Shown here one piece after another: positions 44,198-55,344 of a DNA stretch of 64,000 bases. Numbering within the stretch: the first letter of the stretch is position 1; every line of letters begins with the position of its first letter. The stretch is from Chrysomallon squamiferum (taxonomy: Eukaryota > Mollusca > Gastropoda > Neomphalida > Peltospiridae), in contig CM022665.1 in the NCBI GenBank assembly GCA_012295275.1, positions 7,727,476 to 7,791,475 on the forward strand, written 5' to 3'. The translations under genes were made by a program, and so were the position numbers. The notes below the pieces were generated by a model, which was not told the origin of the DNA, did no database searches, and saw only the letters and a program-made list of their open reading frames with translations.

Positions 44198-47122
44198 CAC
44201 TAAACAATCACATGTATTCAACATTACATTCAACACTACAGCAGCATTTCAGTAGTAGTAGCATAATAGTAAGAAGAAAATCAACAAAGTCCAGAAGAAA
44301 GTTCTGTTACAAAATAAACAAGCTCACCCGCACATATCCAATCTCATAACCAGTCCAAAATTTCATCGACATTTTTCTGGTTTGTGTTTCCAGCACTAAA
44401 CGTGTTTCCACTGTTTTGTCACCAAGCACCACCTGTTCATTATCTCCGGTTATTTTCAGTTCAGAATAGGTGCTATTCAAGATAACTCCGCAGGCACTTT
44501 CTTGAAATAATTTTCTGTTGCACGTTTGGGGTTTTGTCGGATCTTCTTGGTAAACAAGAACATCCAACGTGCACAACCCAGCTTCGTCAAACGGAATAGA
44601 TGGTCTTAATCTGACTTTAGTATGCCCAGTGTCATAGATAGTAACTTCAGTTGGTTCAATCTGCAGAAAACATGTAATCAACAGATTTTCAATAAAACAT
44701 TTCATTTCAGAAAATAAAACATTTTGTAAGTTTTGAAAAGTAATGGTGATTGGTATCTACATAAAAACATACACACACATCCACACCACCATCCATGCAC
44801 AAGACATTTATACAGGAGCACCTCATTTTATGGGAATGCTTTAAAATGATAAAAAGAAATTAAATAAGCTTAAGATTCAGGGCCCCAAATCCCAGAGACA
44901 TCCCAGAAGCGACTTTAGTCCACATTTCTTCAAAACTGTAATCAAAATCTGAGACGTGTCTAAATTTTTAAAACATGGAACATTGTCACAGAAGAAGATA
45001 ACAGAAGTTACCCAGAACTCGTTGCTGGTTGCGAAGGACCCCCATAATTGTTCCAGTGTCAGAGCCCCAAAATGTAGATCCGCCATTGCCCGCAAGAGGT
45101 AATAGTAATACTTACAAATATTCCAATGAACAGTTCTTTACTTTTTCCTGTAGGGCCACTCGGATATCCTTCTTGATAGCGTGCTCGTACGCCACATTGT
45201 ATCTGTTGAAGATATTAAATTATCTTAGAAAAACATCTTTAAGTAAACTTGATAATACCAAATGTTTTCAAGAACTTTTTACTGTATTTATTTTTTTATT
45301 ATTTTTTATTTTTACTATTTTTTTTTTTTTTTTTTTGGACAGTGACTTTAATATGACAGAATATATCCTCGTAAGTTTATAGATTATGGCCCAGGTGTTC
45401 CGTCACCTTAATTGATGGCCAATCACTTTAACTGATGTACTTTTGTTAAACTGTATTTTGTCCACAATTTGTAGGACAATCAGTCACACTCTACGCAAGA
45501 AATGTTCCAGTTTGCGGGACCTTTTTCGCTGTCTGTCGGTACAAGCTGGATTTGATGCCCTCAAACATACTCAGCTTGGAAGCTATGTCCTGTGGTGTTG
45601 CGTCTCCATACTTGGTCAACAACTTCTTCCTCTCCTCGTCATATATCTTTGGGATACTGGTCAGCTCCTCCCGTGCTCGCTTCCGCATGGTGTTGGTCAG
45701 TAAGTGGACAGCAACTTCGCTCTCATCCGAGGAATGGATGTGGTCTTTACCTCTCCTGATCACAGTCCCATCTGGTGTAGTAGGCAAGGCACCTCGAATA
45801 CAAACATCTCCATGGAACCGTACCATTCTTGTTACTAATCTGCCGCGCATACCTATATCCATCAAGTATGAGGTCCGCATCTGGTTTTCTGCCGTCCAAA
45901 ATTTCTCCCTTCGCAGGCATGATCAAACATAACAGACATCATAGGAATAGGAATAGGAAAAAAATTAACGTGCTAATCAGAGCAAGCTATTGTGAAGCAC
46001 GTCTGCGACGGGCACGCTTTCATAAAGGTCAGCGGGCGTGTCCGTCGCATATAACAGACATCATGACTGTACAGTATTTATATAGGTAGTATTTCCTGTC
46101 TTCACTGTTCATTGAAGTTAATCTCGTTAATCGCCCCCCACTGTTCTTCATACCTCCTAATTGGCCTTAATTGCTCACGCCAGTTTTCCCATTTCTGGAA
46201 GCGGATTAGAACACCTCACCGATTACATAATCTGGAGACTGTCAGTTTTGGGAACATACCCATTTTTACCTGGTTGATGGTGTGTTCAGTCAAAAAGTAA
46301 CAACGAACTACTGCTGTACAAAAATGCAGTTGTAAGCACTAATAGTTCATTTCAGTGGTTGTTGGTATTACAAATAAATAAAATAAAACAAAATTTTAAA
46401 ATGATTTACAGCAATACCTGAGTTTTAACGGCTATGGTGTAAATCTGTCCACCCGTACGCTGTATTCGTGTCTGTCTGTCTGTACCCATGTCTATTGATT
46501 AATTTTTATACGTTACTTCAGCAGTTTTTATTCAAATTTCAATAATGCATTAATTGTTTCCATAATTAACGATTCATTTTGAACGCAAAGCATACAATAA
46601 TGACAGTATGGCAATAACTGCGACTAAAACTGTCACAAGATATACAAGACATTAAACCTTCAAAGAGAAATATGTACATGACAGAATAGCAAAACAGAGA
46701 ATAAATATGTACTTACGTTAAAACCGACACGCTCAAATCCGTTTTCGTTTAAAATGTCCTCCGTCAGTCGCGTTTCGGCGGCGATTCCGGGAATCCATTT
46801 CCTTGACACAAAGGAATATAACTGAAGATTGTTGATAAACCACAGAACCTGATAAAACAGATCCGTTTCGTTTTGTGAAGGACTAAATTTACAAAAAAAT
46901 TCCGTTATGTCACAGTTATTGACTTTGGCCTCAACCTTAGGCGAAGGAACAAAGGTGGGTTTTGCTGGAATAATAATAATAATATTAATATAAAAAAAAT
47001 TGGTTTTTTTTGTTTGTTTTTTTTGAATTCAGGTAGAAGTAGAAGTGACTGTCACATGATTTTATTACATTTGTCTTAGTCATACAGTATGCTTTTAATC
47101 TAATTCCATCTTCTACCCCCAC

Positions 47123-47212
<90 letters not shown>

Positions 47213-49283
47213 AAATCTCGCTTTTTACACGTATTTCAATATCATTCTCACTCTCTCACATGTATATACAAACCATACATAATTGTATATACAAACACAT
47301 TATGACACGAAAGATATGTACATGCAACTGTATAATATGTATAATATTTTCTTCTTTTTAAAATCATACAAAGTACTAAAATACTTACGCCTAGAAAAAT
47401 TGTCCGCTTCTGAAAAGACAACAAGTTGGATTAGTACCAGTTTGAAACAATATCTTACTTTTATGTTAGTAGTAATAGTCACAATAATATCAGTTGTAAT
47501 TTGGTAGTATATACTTGCTATATTATTAATTTGAATAGGAGGTCATTAGTTGTAAATGTCATACTAATGGCAGTAAAGCTTATAGCAGTTATAGCCTTTA
47601 TATTTTTTAATCCTCTTAAATCGTCTTTTTCTCTCTCTTTTTCTGAACTCTCTCTCTCTCTTTCTCTTTTTCTCAAATCTCTCTCTCTCTATTCTATTAT
47701 TATTTCATTATTATTATTATTATTATTTTCAAGCATGCACACTCGTAGAGACACACACGAAAAATATATATATGCATACAATTTTACAACAAAAGTACCA
47801 AGGCAGTAAGCACCGTTCCGTTGGTGTTCTTTCGACAATATGAAAGTTGAGACAAAAATGCACCGTAAAGTTTGAACTGGAAATCCTTTTTTACCAACAA
47901 CAACATCAACAGTAACTTGTTTAATCTCTCCGAACTTTCAGATAGTTTGGATAATCAATATAAAAAAAGACACAAAAAAAATAAAGAAAATAAAAATGGA
48001 AAAATAAAATAGAATGAAAAGGTACAATTACTAATTTACTTTTACGTGATGAAAATAATAACTAACAGATAAAATGAACAGAAAATTTAATAATTTTTTT
48101 GTGATTCCACATAGGAACCCACAAGTTCAATAATTTTCATTTTACGTCCACATATACAAACAGGCGTAAATACAGCCACGGTTCACAAAATCGAGGGTAA
48201 CTAATATAAGTATATATGACTGTGGGTTTATGTATTCATGTTTTTGTTTGTGTATATGCGTGATGTGTTTTCATGTCAAATACTGATGTGCACACATACA
48301 CACACACGTACAAACACTCAAATTAAAAATATATATAATGTGCATATAAATATCTGGCAAAAGGAATTTATGACGTGTTAATGTACATATATATTTTATT
48401 TTCATTATTTTGATTTAAAAAGAAGAAAAAGTTTATTTTTCACCTTTAACCCAGATTGGATAGAGAGTGCCGCAGTGTTTAGTTTGTGGAGGTTTTCCAG
48501 CTAATTTGAAACCTGGACTTCCATAATAGTTTTGTGTTGGAATGTAAGCGTCGCTGATTGGGCTGTATGCGTCCTTATCCGTGTATTGGTTTGAAACGAG
48601 ACGTTTTTCTTCCTGCGTGAACGACACGAACTTTTCGCATGGATTTGCTTATGAAAAAGAAACAGAGAGAGAGTCAGAGATATATGCGTGGCTTGAGGGA
48701 TCGACAGATGAATAGTCCGCTAGACATATGTAAGTACGGAAGGTCTGATTTCTAGATTAACAGAAAGACGATGGATGTATGATGTATGGATGAACGGAAA
48801 AAGAAGTATTTGTATTGTAAAGAAAATTTATTTATTTATTTTTATTTTTTTTTTATTATTTATTTTTTTATTATTATTTTATTATTATTTATTTATTTAT
48901 TTTATTTTTTTATTATTTTATTTTTTTTTTTGGGGATTTTTTTACCGATACTCACTGTTACATTGGGTATCTATGTTTCTTTTAACCGTTTCAAATTTAC
49001 TTTTGTAGGCAGTTTCACCTTTACAGCCAGATCCCTCAAGACAAGTTAAGAAATTTCTGTATGCTCTAAAATAGTTTATAAAGACGTTATTCATTAACAG
49101 TTTTAAAAGACCTACCGTGATCCTGTTATAATAATTCAAACCATACCTCTGACTGATTTGTCATACTTCACCAAGTCTGCAAATCACCACAGAGTTATAA
49201 ATCTTAAATTAAACACAACTGTATATAAAGTAAATTAGAATACTAAGTGAAGTATAGGAATAAATGCGATTTTTGAGCAAAAT

Positions 49284-49318
<35 letters not shown>

Positions 49319-51644
49319 CGGAAGAGCGTTACTGTACACAAAATATTCAAAACAAAATGCTGTCAAACCAGTTGCTAAAATTATTAATGCTTTAAATTTG
49401 AAATATATAATGACAGGAACGAGCTGGTATATAAGCACTGCGCTTTCTGGAGTGATATTAAGACTACCACATATTATAACATGCATTCCCTACTGCAAAT
49501 GATCGACAAAATAACTACAATAAAGTTTATTCAAACAATCTTAATTTTCTTTGATACTCCTTTGCTTTTAAAAAGAACTCGAATACATTTAACAAATGGA
49601 TTTATTCAGTACAGTGACCGAGTTCTAGTCAGTTCTGCATTATAAGCGAGGTGCCGTTATAAGTGAAAGGCACGGCATTTTTATGAAAAAACTTATGATG
49701 GTATGCCGTTATAAGTGATGGAAAATAACAGAAGATAAAAATCAGTTCATTATAAAATATAATTTGCACATGCGGTTGCGTTCAGTGTATGTATGTATAT
49801 ATATATACTGTGCTAAAAATGTTTAGCAATTACGTACAAAATATGAAATATAGACAACCTGATTGGATGTTGAATTTATTTGTACACATTATTTCATTGA
49901 TACAGCATTTCTGAATGTAGCCAGCAGTAATACGGTGTCACTGATGAAACGGATGCACTACCAAAATAGTGAGAGAGGCTCGATGATGTGTGCGTGCACC
50001 AGCGGCATTGATGACAGAAGTACATCGTCGTCTTATGCTTCTAATGACAGCATTAATCTCAGGGACAGTAATTGCGTTCCATTCTCGGTTCAGAGCAATT
50101 TGTAGGTCATGGACATTAAAGATATGAGGATGGTTTTCGCGTACCCTACTGCCCAGTAGACCCATGCTTGCTCAACTGTGGACAAGTCGGGGGACATTGG
50201 TGGCCAGTTCAGCACTTGGATGTGGTTCAAGAAGATTAGTGGTTAGCCTAGCGGTGTGTCGTCTAGAGTTGTCGTGTTGAAACAGAAAGCCAGGATGCTG
50301 CTGCAGGAATGGAATGGCCACTGGTGAAAAGATCTCGTCGAAGTAACGTTGAGCAGTCATGTTTCCGTGAATGTTTTATCTCCACCATGAATGCCGGCCC
50401 AGACCATGACGCTGCCACCGTCATATCGGTCATGCTGAATGACGTTGTCTGCATTGTACCGTTCTCCCCGTCGCCTCCATACCTGACGCCTATCATCCGC
50501 AAACTGAACATAAAACCTGGATTCGTCTGTGAATAATGTCTGATCCCATTGTCTGCGTCGCCAGTGTTGATGTATTCTGGCCCGTCTCAGACGTTCCTGA
50601 ATGTGACGCGCTGTCAGAGGAACGGTACAACAGGGTGACGTGCTTGTAATCCAGCAGCATGGACACGGGTACGGACAATTTGAGCATGAGTTCTAGTGTC
50701 TGTGGTTTGGTGCAAAGTACGGGCTAAACGTGGAGCACTTTCGAGCCTGTGACGTCGAGATGACTAAATACCAATCTTCCCTTGGCGTAGTTAATCGTGG
50801 TCTAACAGAACGTGGCCAATCTCACACTTGCTCAGTTTGGTGTACGCGTTGTCGGAGTCGTGATATGTTACTGTCATGAACATTGCTTCAAGATGTTGAT
50901 TTTCCGTTAAGCCTGGACGGCGACCCGTTACAACAGGATAAATTCTTCCTTTCGTTTTTGGATAATGTTGGTTCAGTGCATCAAAATATGATTTCAATAC
51001 ATCCGTATTTGCACAGGCAGTACACATAGCGGCGTGCGACTTGACAAATGTATTTTAGTTGTTTTTTAATTACCCAAATCAACAGAGCATATGCAGCTAA
51101 CATATTAATAACATTTAATACTTCTGGCGAACACTGTTTAAATGTTCTTTATTTTTTATTAAGAAGAAAAAAGAAGAAGAAGAAGAAGATTAATTTAGGT
51201 TTATTTTATTTATTCATTTGCATCTAATATTTTTTTAAAAATCTTTAAATTCATCCATTAATCCTATTTTAAAACAAATGAAACAACAAATAGTGTAAAT
51301 ATTTCTTAAAAATAAAAAATAAAAGAAGGAGAAGAAGAAAGTAGGTGATATCAGGTTAACTGATTGGCAATGTTTAATTTAAAGCATAATAAAGAAATAA
51401 TCAGTCAAGACTGTCGTCTCTGATTTTATTTTAGGTCAGTTCTACTGTTGTTCAAATATTTGCAGTCAGATTATTACGGTGAAATATAAAACAAACAAAA
51501 AATTATCGTCATGGAAAAAATCCTGTTAACACAGTTAGTCGATGCATTTAAGATTATGCAGCTATCGTCACTATTAACGTCGATAAACTTCAAAATCTCA
51601 GATATTAATACGGATATTTTTACACAGATTAAATTAACTAAACA

Positions 51645-51681
<37 letters not shown>

Positions 51682-51684
51682 TAT

Positions 51685-51739
<55 letters not shown>

Positions 51740-52856
51740 ATTACGCTTATCAGCTATTTAATTTGCTAATCGTTAGAAGCCACAAACGTATTCTGAAAGA
51801 GAAAATCGAAGGCTCGAATGTCTTTGAAATAGGAAATAGTTTCATTATTCCGGAAATCATTAGAGAATACTCTAATGAACTATCAAGTCAGAAAATAATT
51901 ATTCTTGTATTGCTCATTAGTTTGCTTCCGTCTGCAGCGGGCTTGAGAAAGGCCAAATGTAAACGACAAATATTTAAACGACAAAATGTTTAAAAGATAA
52001 CTTACGTGCAGAGTTTCTTTTTGTTGCCTGATGCGTTTTTGATGTCGTCTTTCTGGTCTTCCTCGCATTTATCAGCTTTTTGGGTGTCGCACAAGCCGTA
52101 CACACAAATTACAACACCTTTACAAAATGACCATGAATAATAACATCATGTTACGAATGTGACAAGAACAAAGACATTTTTCACATATGAAAAAAATAAT
52201 GATGATGATGATGATATCACTGCGCAAATGAGCAAAAGATAAGGAAATACAAATGTATTAATTAAGCACTAAATAAATGTTCAGACCTTTAAAATAATTA
52301 AATAAACAAACAAATAAATAAATAAATAAAAACAATGTTCAAATCTTCAAAATACGTTTCATTTTAACATTAAATTATTATGTCAGTCCTATAGAAGTTT
52401 TTAGGACTGTTTGAAAAAACAATGTATGACTGAACCCTAAAGAGGTTTTTATACCGTTAAATAAATAAATTATATATATATATATATATATCACTGCGCA
52501 AAATCTATGATCTAAACGCAGAATACATTTTTAGATCTAAAACAAACTAATAAATATAATTTTAAAAAAAAGTATAAATAAATTAATAATAATGTTCTTC
52601 TTCTAATATTTACATATTATACTGGATTTTCCATCTCCCCAGTTTACCAGTGACGGATATAAGCGTAATAAGAATAATAAATAAATATATAAACTAATAA
52701 GTAAATAAACAAACTGGTCTTCGGAACAATAAGGAACAATGATTTGCCCAGCAATAAACAGAATAAAAAAATGTTATTTATTCGTAACCCTACACTATTT
52801 ACGATTGAAGAACTGTGATTACCTGCTAAAAGCAGAAACACGACAATCGAGTTCAT
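36506..52856 (-). CDS. VWDE-like type I membrane protein (VWD + EGF), 19 exons, frame break in exon 14
   Basis: Exons: 52856-52823, 52117-52006, 49065-48956, 48647-48444, 47409-47389, 46964-46717, 45202-45116, 44660-44328, 44117-44038, 43396-43333, 41657-41481, 41259-41030, 40165-39907, 39071-38930, 38543-38360, 37900-37710, 37362-37099, 36887-36785, 36627-36506; about 988 aa. Order: signal peptide (MNSIVVFLLLAGVVICVYG), an N-terminal Cys-rich region (about 20-85), a D8C-like segment ending CGTLYPIWVKG, the VWDE-type linker, a VWD domain (from CHATGDPHLLTFDGG near residue 395 through SGLCGNLNEKC), a furin-like RRRRS near 640, one EGF (DCNNKGTC...CVCDAPFGGADC), the LHNGGLCD module, a Cys-rich CIHSGDFYPGDKC motif, then a TM helix with short tail. 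Human VWDE is longer, with many EGFs. Phases agree except exon 14 (142 nt). The donor after 37099 is weak (GTTCGT). Likely a cell-surface adhesion or matrix protein. Confidence 0.85.
37565..37603. repeat. (ATT)n microsatellite
   Basis: ATT array in an intron of the VWDE-like gene. Confidence 0.9.
38099..38149. repeat. (TG)n microsatellite
   Basis: About 25 TG units in the intron between the two EGF-encoding exons of the VWDE-like gene. Confidence 0.95.
40166..40560. repeat. Compound trinucleotide tract (AAT, TTC, ATT, GTA, AAC)
   Basis: Nearly 400 bp of successive trinucleotide runs and their variants, abutting the acceptor of the VWDE exon at 40165. Long ORFs here on both strands are artefacts of the repeats. 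Confidence 0.9.
40922..40971. repeat. (CA)n microsatellite
   Basis: About 25 CA units, 60 bp past the exon ending at 41030, in the next intron of the VWDE-like gene. Confidence 0.95.
41870..42500 (-). pseudogene. Tc1/mariner transposase relic in a VWDE intron
   Basis: The minus strand encodes HDPDLNPLEHFWD near 42190-42235, the conserved catalytic-end motif of Tc1 transposases. Upstream on that strand is a degraded VMVWEYF segment (near 42400), matching VMVWG of the same family. Stops and frame changes between the two show it is dead. No intact inverted repeats were found. Confidence 0.7.
43498..43850. repeat. Cryptic (TATG)n / TG-rich tract
   Basis: Interrupted ATGT tetranucleotide repeats over about 350 bp in the intron between the two exons that start the VWD domain. 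Confidence 0.85.
44141..44193. repeat. (AAT)n microsatellite
   Basis: AAT array about 24 nt upstream (minus-strand sense) of the exon carrying the VWD start motif. Confidence 0.95.
45491..45920 (-). pseudogene. FLYWCH zinc-finger / MULE-type transposon fragment
   Basis: Minus strand from ATG at 45920: MPAKGEILDGRKPDADLILD then GYRYARQISNKNGTVPWRC and RCLAYYT, a FLYWCH-type C2H2 finger. The frame then breaks (near 45750-45800) and continues in another frame with HSSDESEVAVHLLTN and MRKRAREELTSIPKIYDEER, a segment typical of FLYWCH proteins encoded by MULE-like elements. It ends at a stop at 45491 after about 130 further residues. It sits inside a VWDE intron (45203-46716), same strand as the host gene. 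The catalytic DDE part is missing. Confidence 0.7.
47127..47206. repeat. (TC)n microsatellite
   Basis: About 40 TC units in the VWDE intron between the 21-nt microexon (47389-47409) and the exon at 46964. Confidence 0.95.
49940..51030 (-). pseudogene. Tc1/mariner transposase pseudogene
   Basis: Minus-strand fragments in family order: a degraded N-terminal part (from about 51030), then near 50700-50400 segments equivalent to FTDESR..., VWRRRGE and VMVWAGI, then near 50340-50230 YFDEIFSPVAIPFLQQH and FLFQHDNSRRHTARL, then MSPDLSTVEQAWV (near 50170), then LQIALNREWNAITVPEINAV and IRSIRRRC near 49990-50090. The order and the QHDN, MSPDL and RRRC motifs identify a Tc1-type transposase. At least two frame shifts and the lost catalytic context make it inactive. 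It lies in a VWDE intron (49066-52005). Confidence 0.8.
51649..51735. repeat. (ATT)n then (TA)n
   Basis: ATT array followed by about 23 TA units in the third-to-second exon intron of the VWDE-like gene. Confidence 0.95.
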
Positions 52857-54225
52857 TGCTTCTCGCCGATTGTCGAATTTGACTGAATCCAGTTTTTAAA
52901 TCCTTGCTTAAGAGCATGCGCTTTACGTTTCAAGATCACCTGAACCAGTAAATGTGTTACTTATAAATATATTTCTTCCTTCTTTTTCTTTTTTTTTTCT
53001 TCATTTTTTTTTTTTTTTTTTTTTTGTTTCTCTTTTTTTTTCTTTTGTTTTCTTTGTGTATGTGTTAAGCAAATATTGAAACCATGGTTATAATCATATC
53101 AATAAATAACATAATACTAATTTTAAGTGAATGTCAATACATTTCACAAGTGTAACAGCCCTGATAATCTGTGATCGTGTTTATCGGCCACAAACAACTT
53201 AATTAACATAATGCATTCCACATTTTATCCGCCCAACCTGTATGCTTTCCATGGGTTCATAAAGTTTGAGAAACCCTGGATTCGAGAACAGGAAAATACT
53301 AAGATGTCAGATTAATGTTGCAATAACAGAGGCTACTGCTGTATGACTTGAAATGTTTTCCGATTTTAGTCGTTTTTATGATTTATATTTTATTTAAAAC
53401 AAATAGTATCTGTCTTTTATTAGAATTAATCGTTCAGTCCGTGTAAGTTAGTGTTCAGTGACATCACAACACCAGCTGCAAAATGGCCACCGTACTGAAT
53501 ATATTTTTTAAATGTTCTTAAATATTATTATTATTTTTTACAGTACAGTTTTGTTTTAGATTGCCTTATTCGTTAAATAAATAACTTGGAAATATTTTTA
53601 TTAGATAATAATTAATTAATTAATTAATTTATTGGTTTGTTTGTTTATTTGATTATTTTTAAATCGAAAAATCTTGGCACGAAAACAAATTCAAATAAGA
53701 TTAATCGTCATAATGATTGAGCACACACAAAGACAAACACACTTACATATTTATCAGCTTCATTGAGAGCTACGTGTTTATTCTGCACTTAAAAGTGTTC
53801 TGCTAAGTACAAATGTAAATGTCAAAATATTACATTGAAATGTTCAAATATTTAAATCATCCACTTAGAGATAAAATATATAATACTTGTGTTTCTGGTT
53901 CAATTTATATGTAATGAAAGATACAGTTATATTTTAGTGTATATATATAATGCAGTCTGAGACACGTTTTGGCATTTTTATCTCTAATTCAAATACAAAT
54001 CGGAAAACAAACCCTCAGTATATATATGGGAAGTGGCCCAACCTACGCCGGCCCGATCTGCCCCAAAGAGTGTACTTTCATTTTATTCTGACTTGTTCGT
54101 TGCTGACCAGCAGTTACCAGATCATTTAAATGTAATCCTGTTTCTAAATGTTTTCAGAATTCCATATCACAAAAATTACCTTTGAAAGTAAATAATCTTT
54201 AGATATATGTAACAAGTTGAGTGTT

Positions 54226-54263
<38 letters not shown>

Positions 54264-54790
54264 ACAATGCCAAATCACAAAGCATCCCTCGGACAACTTG
54301 AAAACTCGCGCGTGTCAAAGAGCATTATGACGTCAGCGGTAGATCGGACAGTAAGTGGACAAAAAAATAAAAATAAAAATAAAAAACGGAAAGAAAGTAA
54401 TTTCTGCACGGTTAACTTTTAAGTGGTCTAACCTGCCCCATGGTTCAACTGCCCCGGTCTGCGCTATGTAATCTAAGAGAAAAAAAATGAAATCGCGCTA
54501 CAACTCAGAAGCGCATAAAATAGCATTAATATCAAACCATTTACGTCCGAAATATATATGCAGAAATAAGACAACTAAAAAAACAACTGCCCGAAAGTGA
54601 ACGTATTAAACGAATATAACCACAGACAAAAATAAAGTATTGATGTAATATATTTTAATAAATAATTACTTGCAGTATCATAAACTAAATTACACAAATA
54701 CAATAATAACAGTTTTTTGTTTCGATTATAGATTGTTATTTACTGTTTAAAAATGTGTTTCGTAATCTCATTTTCGAGCTCCATAAGGAA
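52857..54790. other. Intergenic spacer upstream of the VWDE-like gene, no gene seen
   Basis: AT-rich with T runs at 52990-53045, (ATTA)n near 53609-53630 and an A run at 54231-54260. Two less AT-rich pieces (about 54028-54076 and 54419-54470) share AAGTGG.C.AACCT and GCCCC-type motifs and may be ends of another transposon. No coding exon seen. Confidence 0.45.
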
Positions 54791-55228
54791 ATATCTCACT
54801 GGGCTACCACTACTGGCGATAAATTGACAACAGCATTAACGAGTGAGTTTCAAAAATGTTTCGCGAGTGTTTTTAATTTCCTTGCATCATTCGCAGAGCC
54901 TCGTTCTCGCGTCGCTGGAATTTTGAACATGTTAAGAAATTCGTGACACAAATTTTCTCTCGAAAATAGTCACAGAGTCGTTTCGTGTGTCTCGAATCCT
55001 TCTCACTTTAGTTTACGTGAGTCAGAAAGAGCGAGAAATGTGAGAAAACTTTGCGAGGGGCTGGCGACTCATGAATCTAAATTGTGACTGATTTGAAGAC
55101 AAAAATGACAGGCACGACAAAACTGTGAATCAACTGAGAATAAATTTAGATGAAATTACGATATTTCCCATTTGTAGCGCATAACAATCGTACGACAGCC
55201 GCAAATGTGTCATAGCCCAGTGAGATAT
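54791..55228. mobile_element. MITE with 16-bp perfect terminal inverted repeats (438 bp)
   Basis: The left end ATATCTCACTGGGCTA (54791-54806) is the exact reverse complement of 55213-55228. There is no coding content; the short ORF that overlaps it is spurious. The element sits just past the 3' end of the galectin-type gene. The TA-rich right flank hides any target duplication. Confidence 0.7.
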
Positions 55229-55344
55229 ATATATATATATATAGAACATATTTTGAACTGACGATTGCAGTTACATATATTTAATAACTTAAGTCCATTC
55301 CGTTAATCCAGGTTGATGAAATAATACACAATACGGGTCAGTTT

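Noticed and set aside
44877-45095. 72-aa minus-strand ORF between VWDE exons
   Set aside because: Not in phase with the flanking exons, and no domain is visible. The exon at 45202-45116 joins directly to 44660.
49612-49735. Sequence CAGTGACCGAGTT with TTATAAG repeats, like a pogo/Tigger end
   Set aside because: No matching opposite terminus could be found, so it is left unassigned.
54755-54946. 63-aa plus-strand ORF
   Set aside because: Falls across the MITE's left terminus and lacks any homologous motif.
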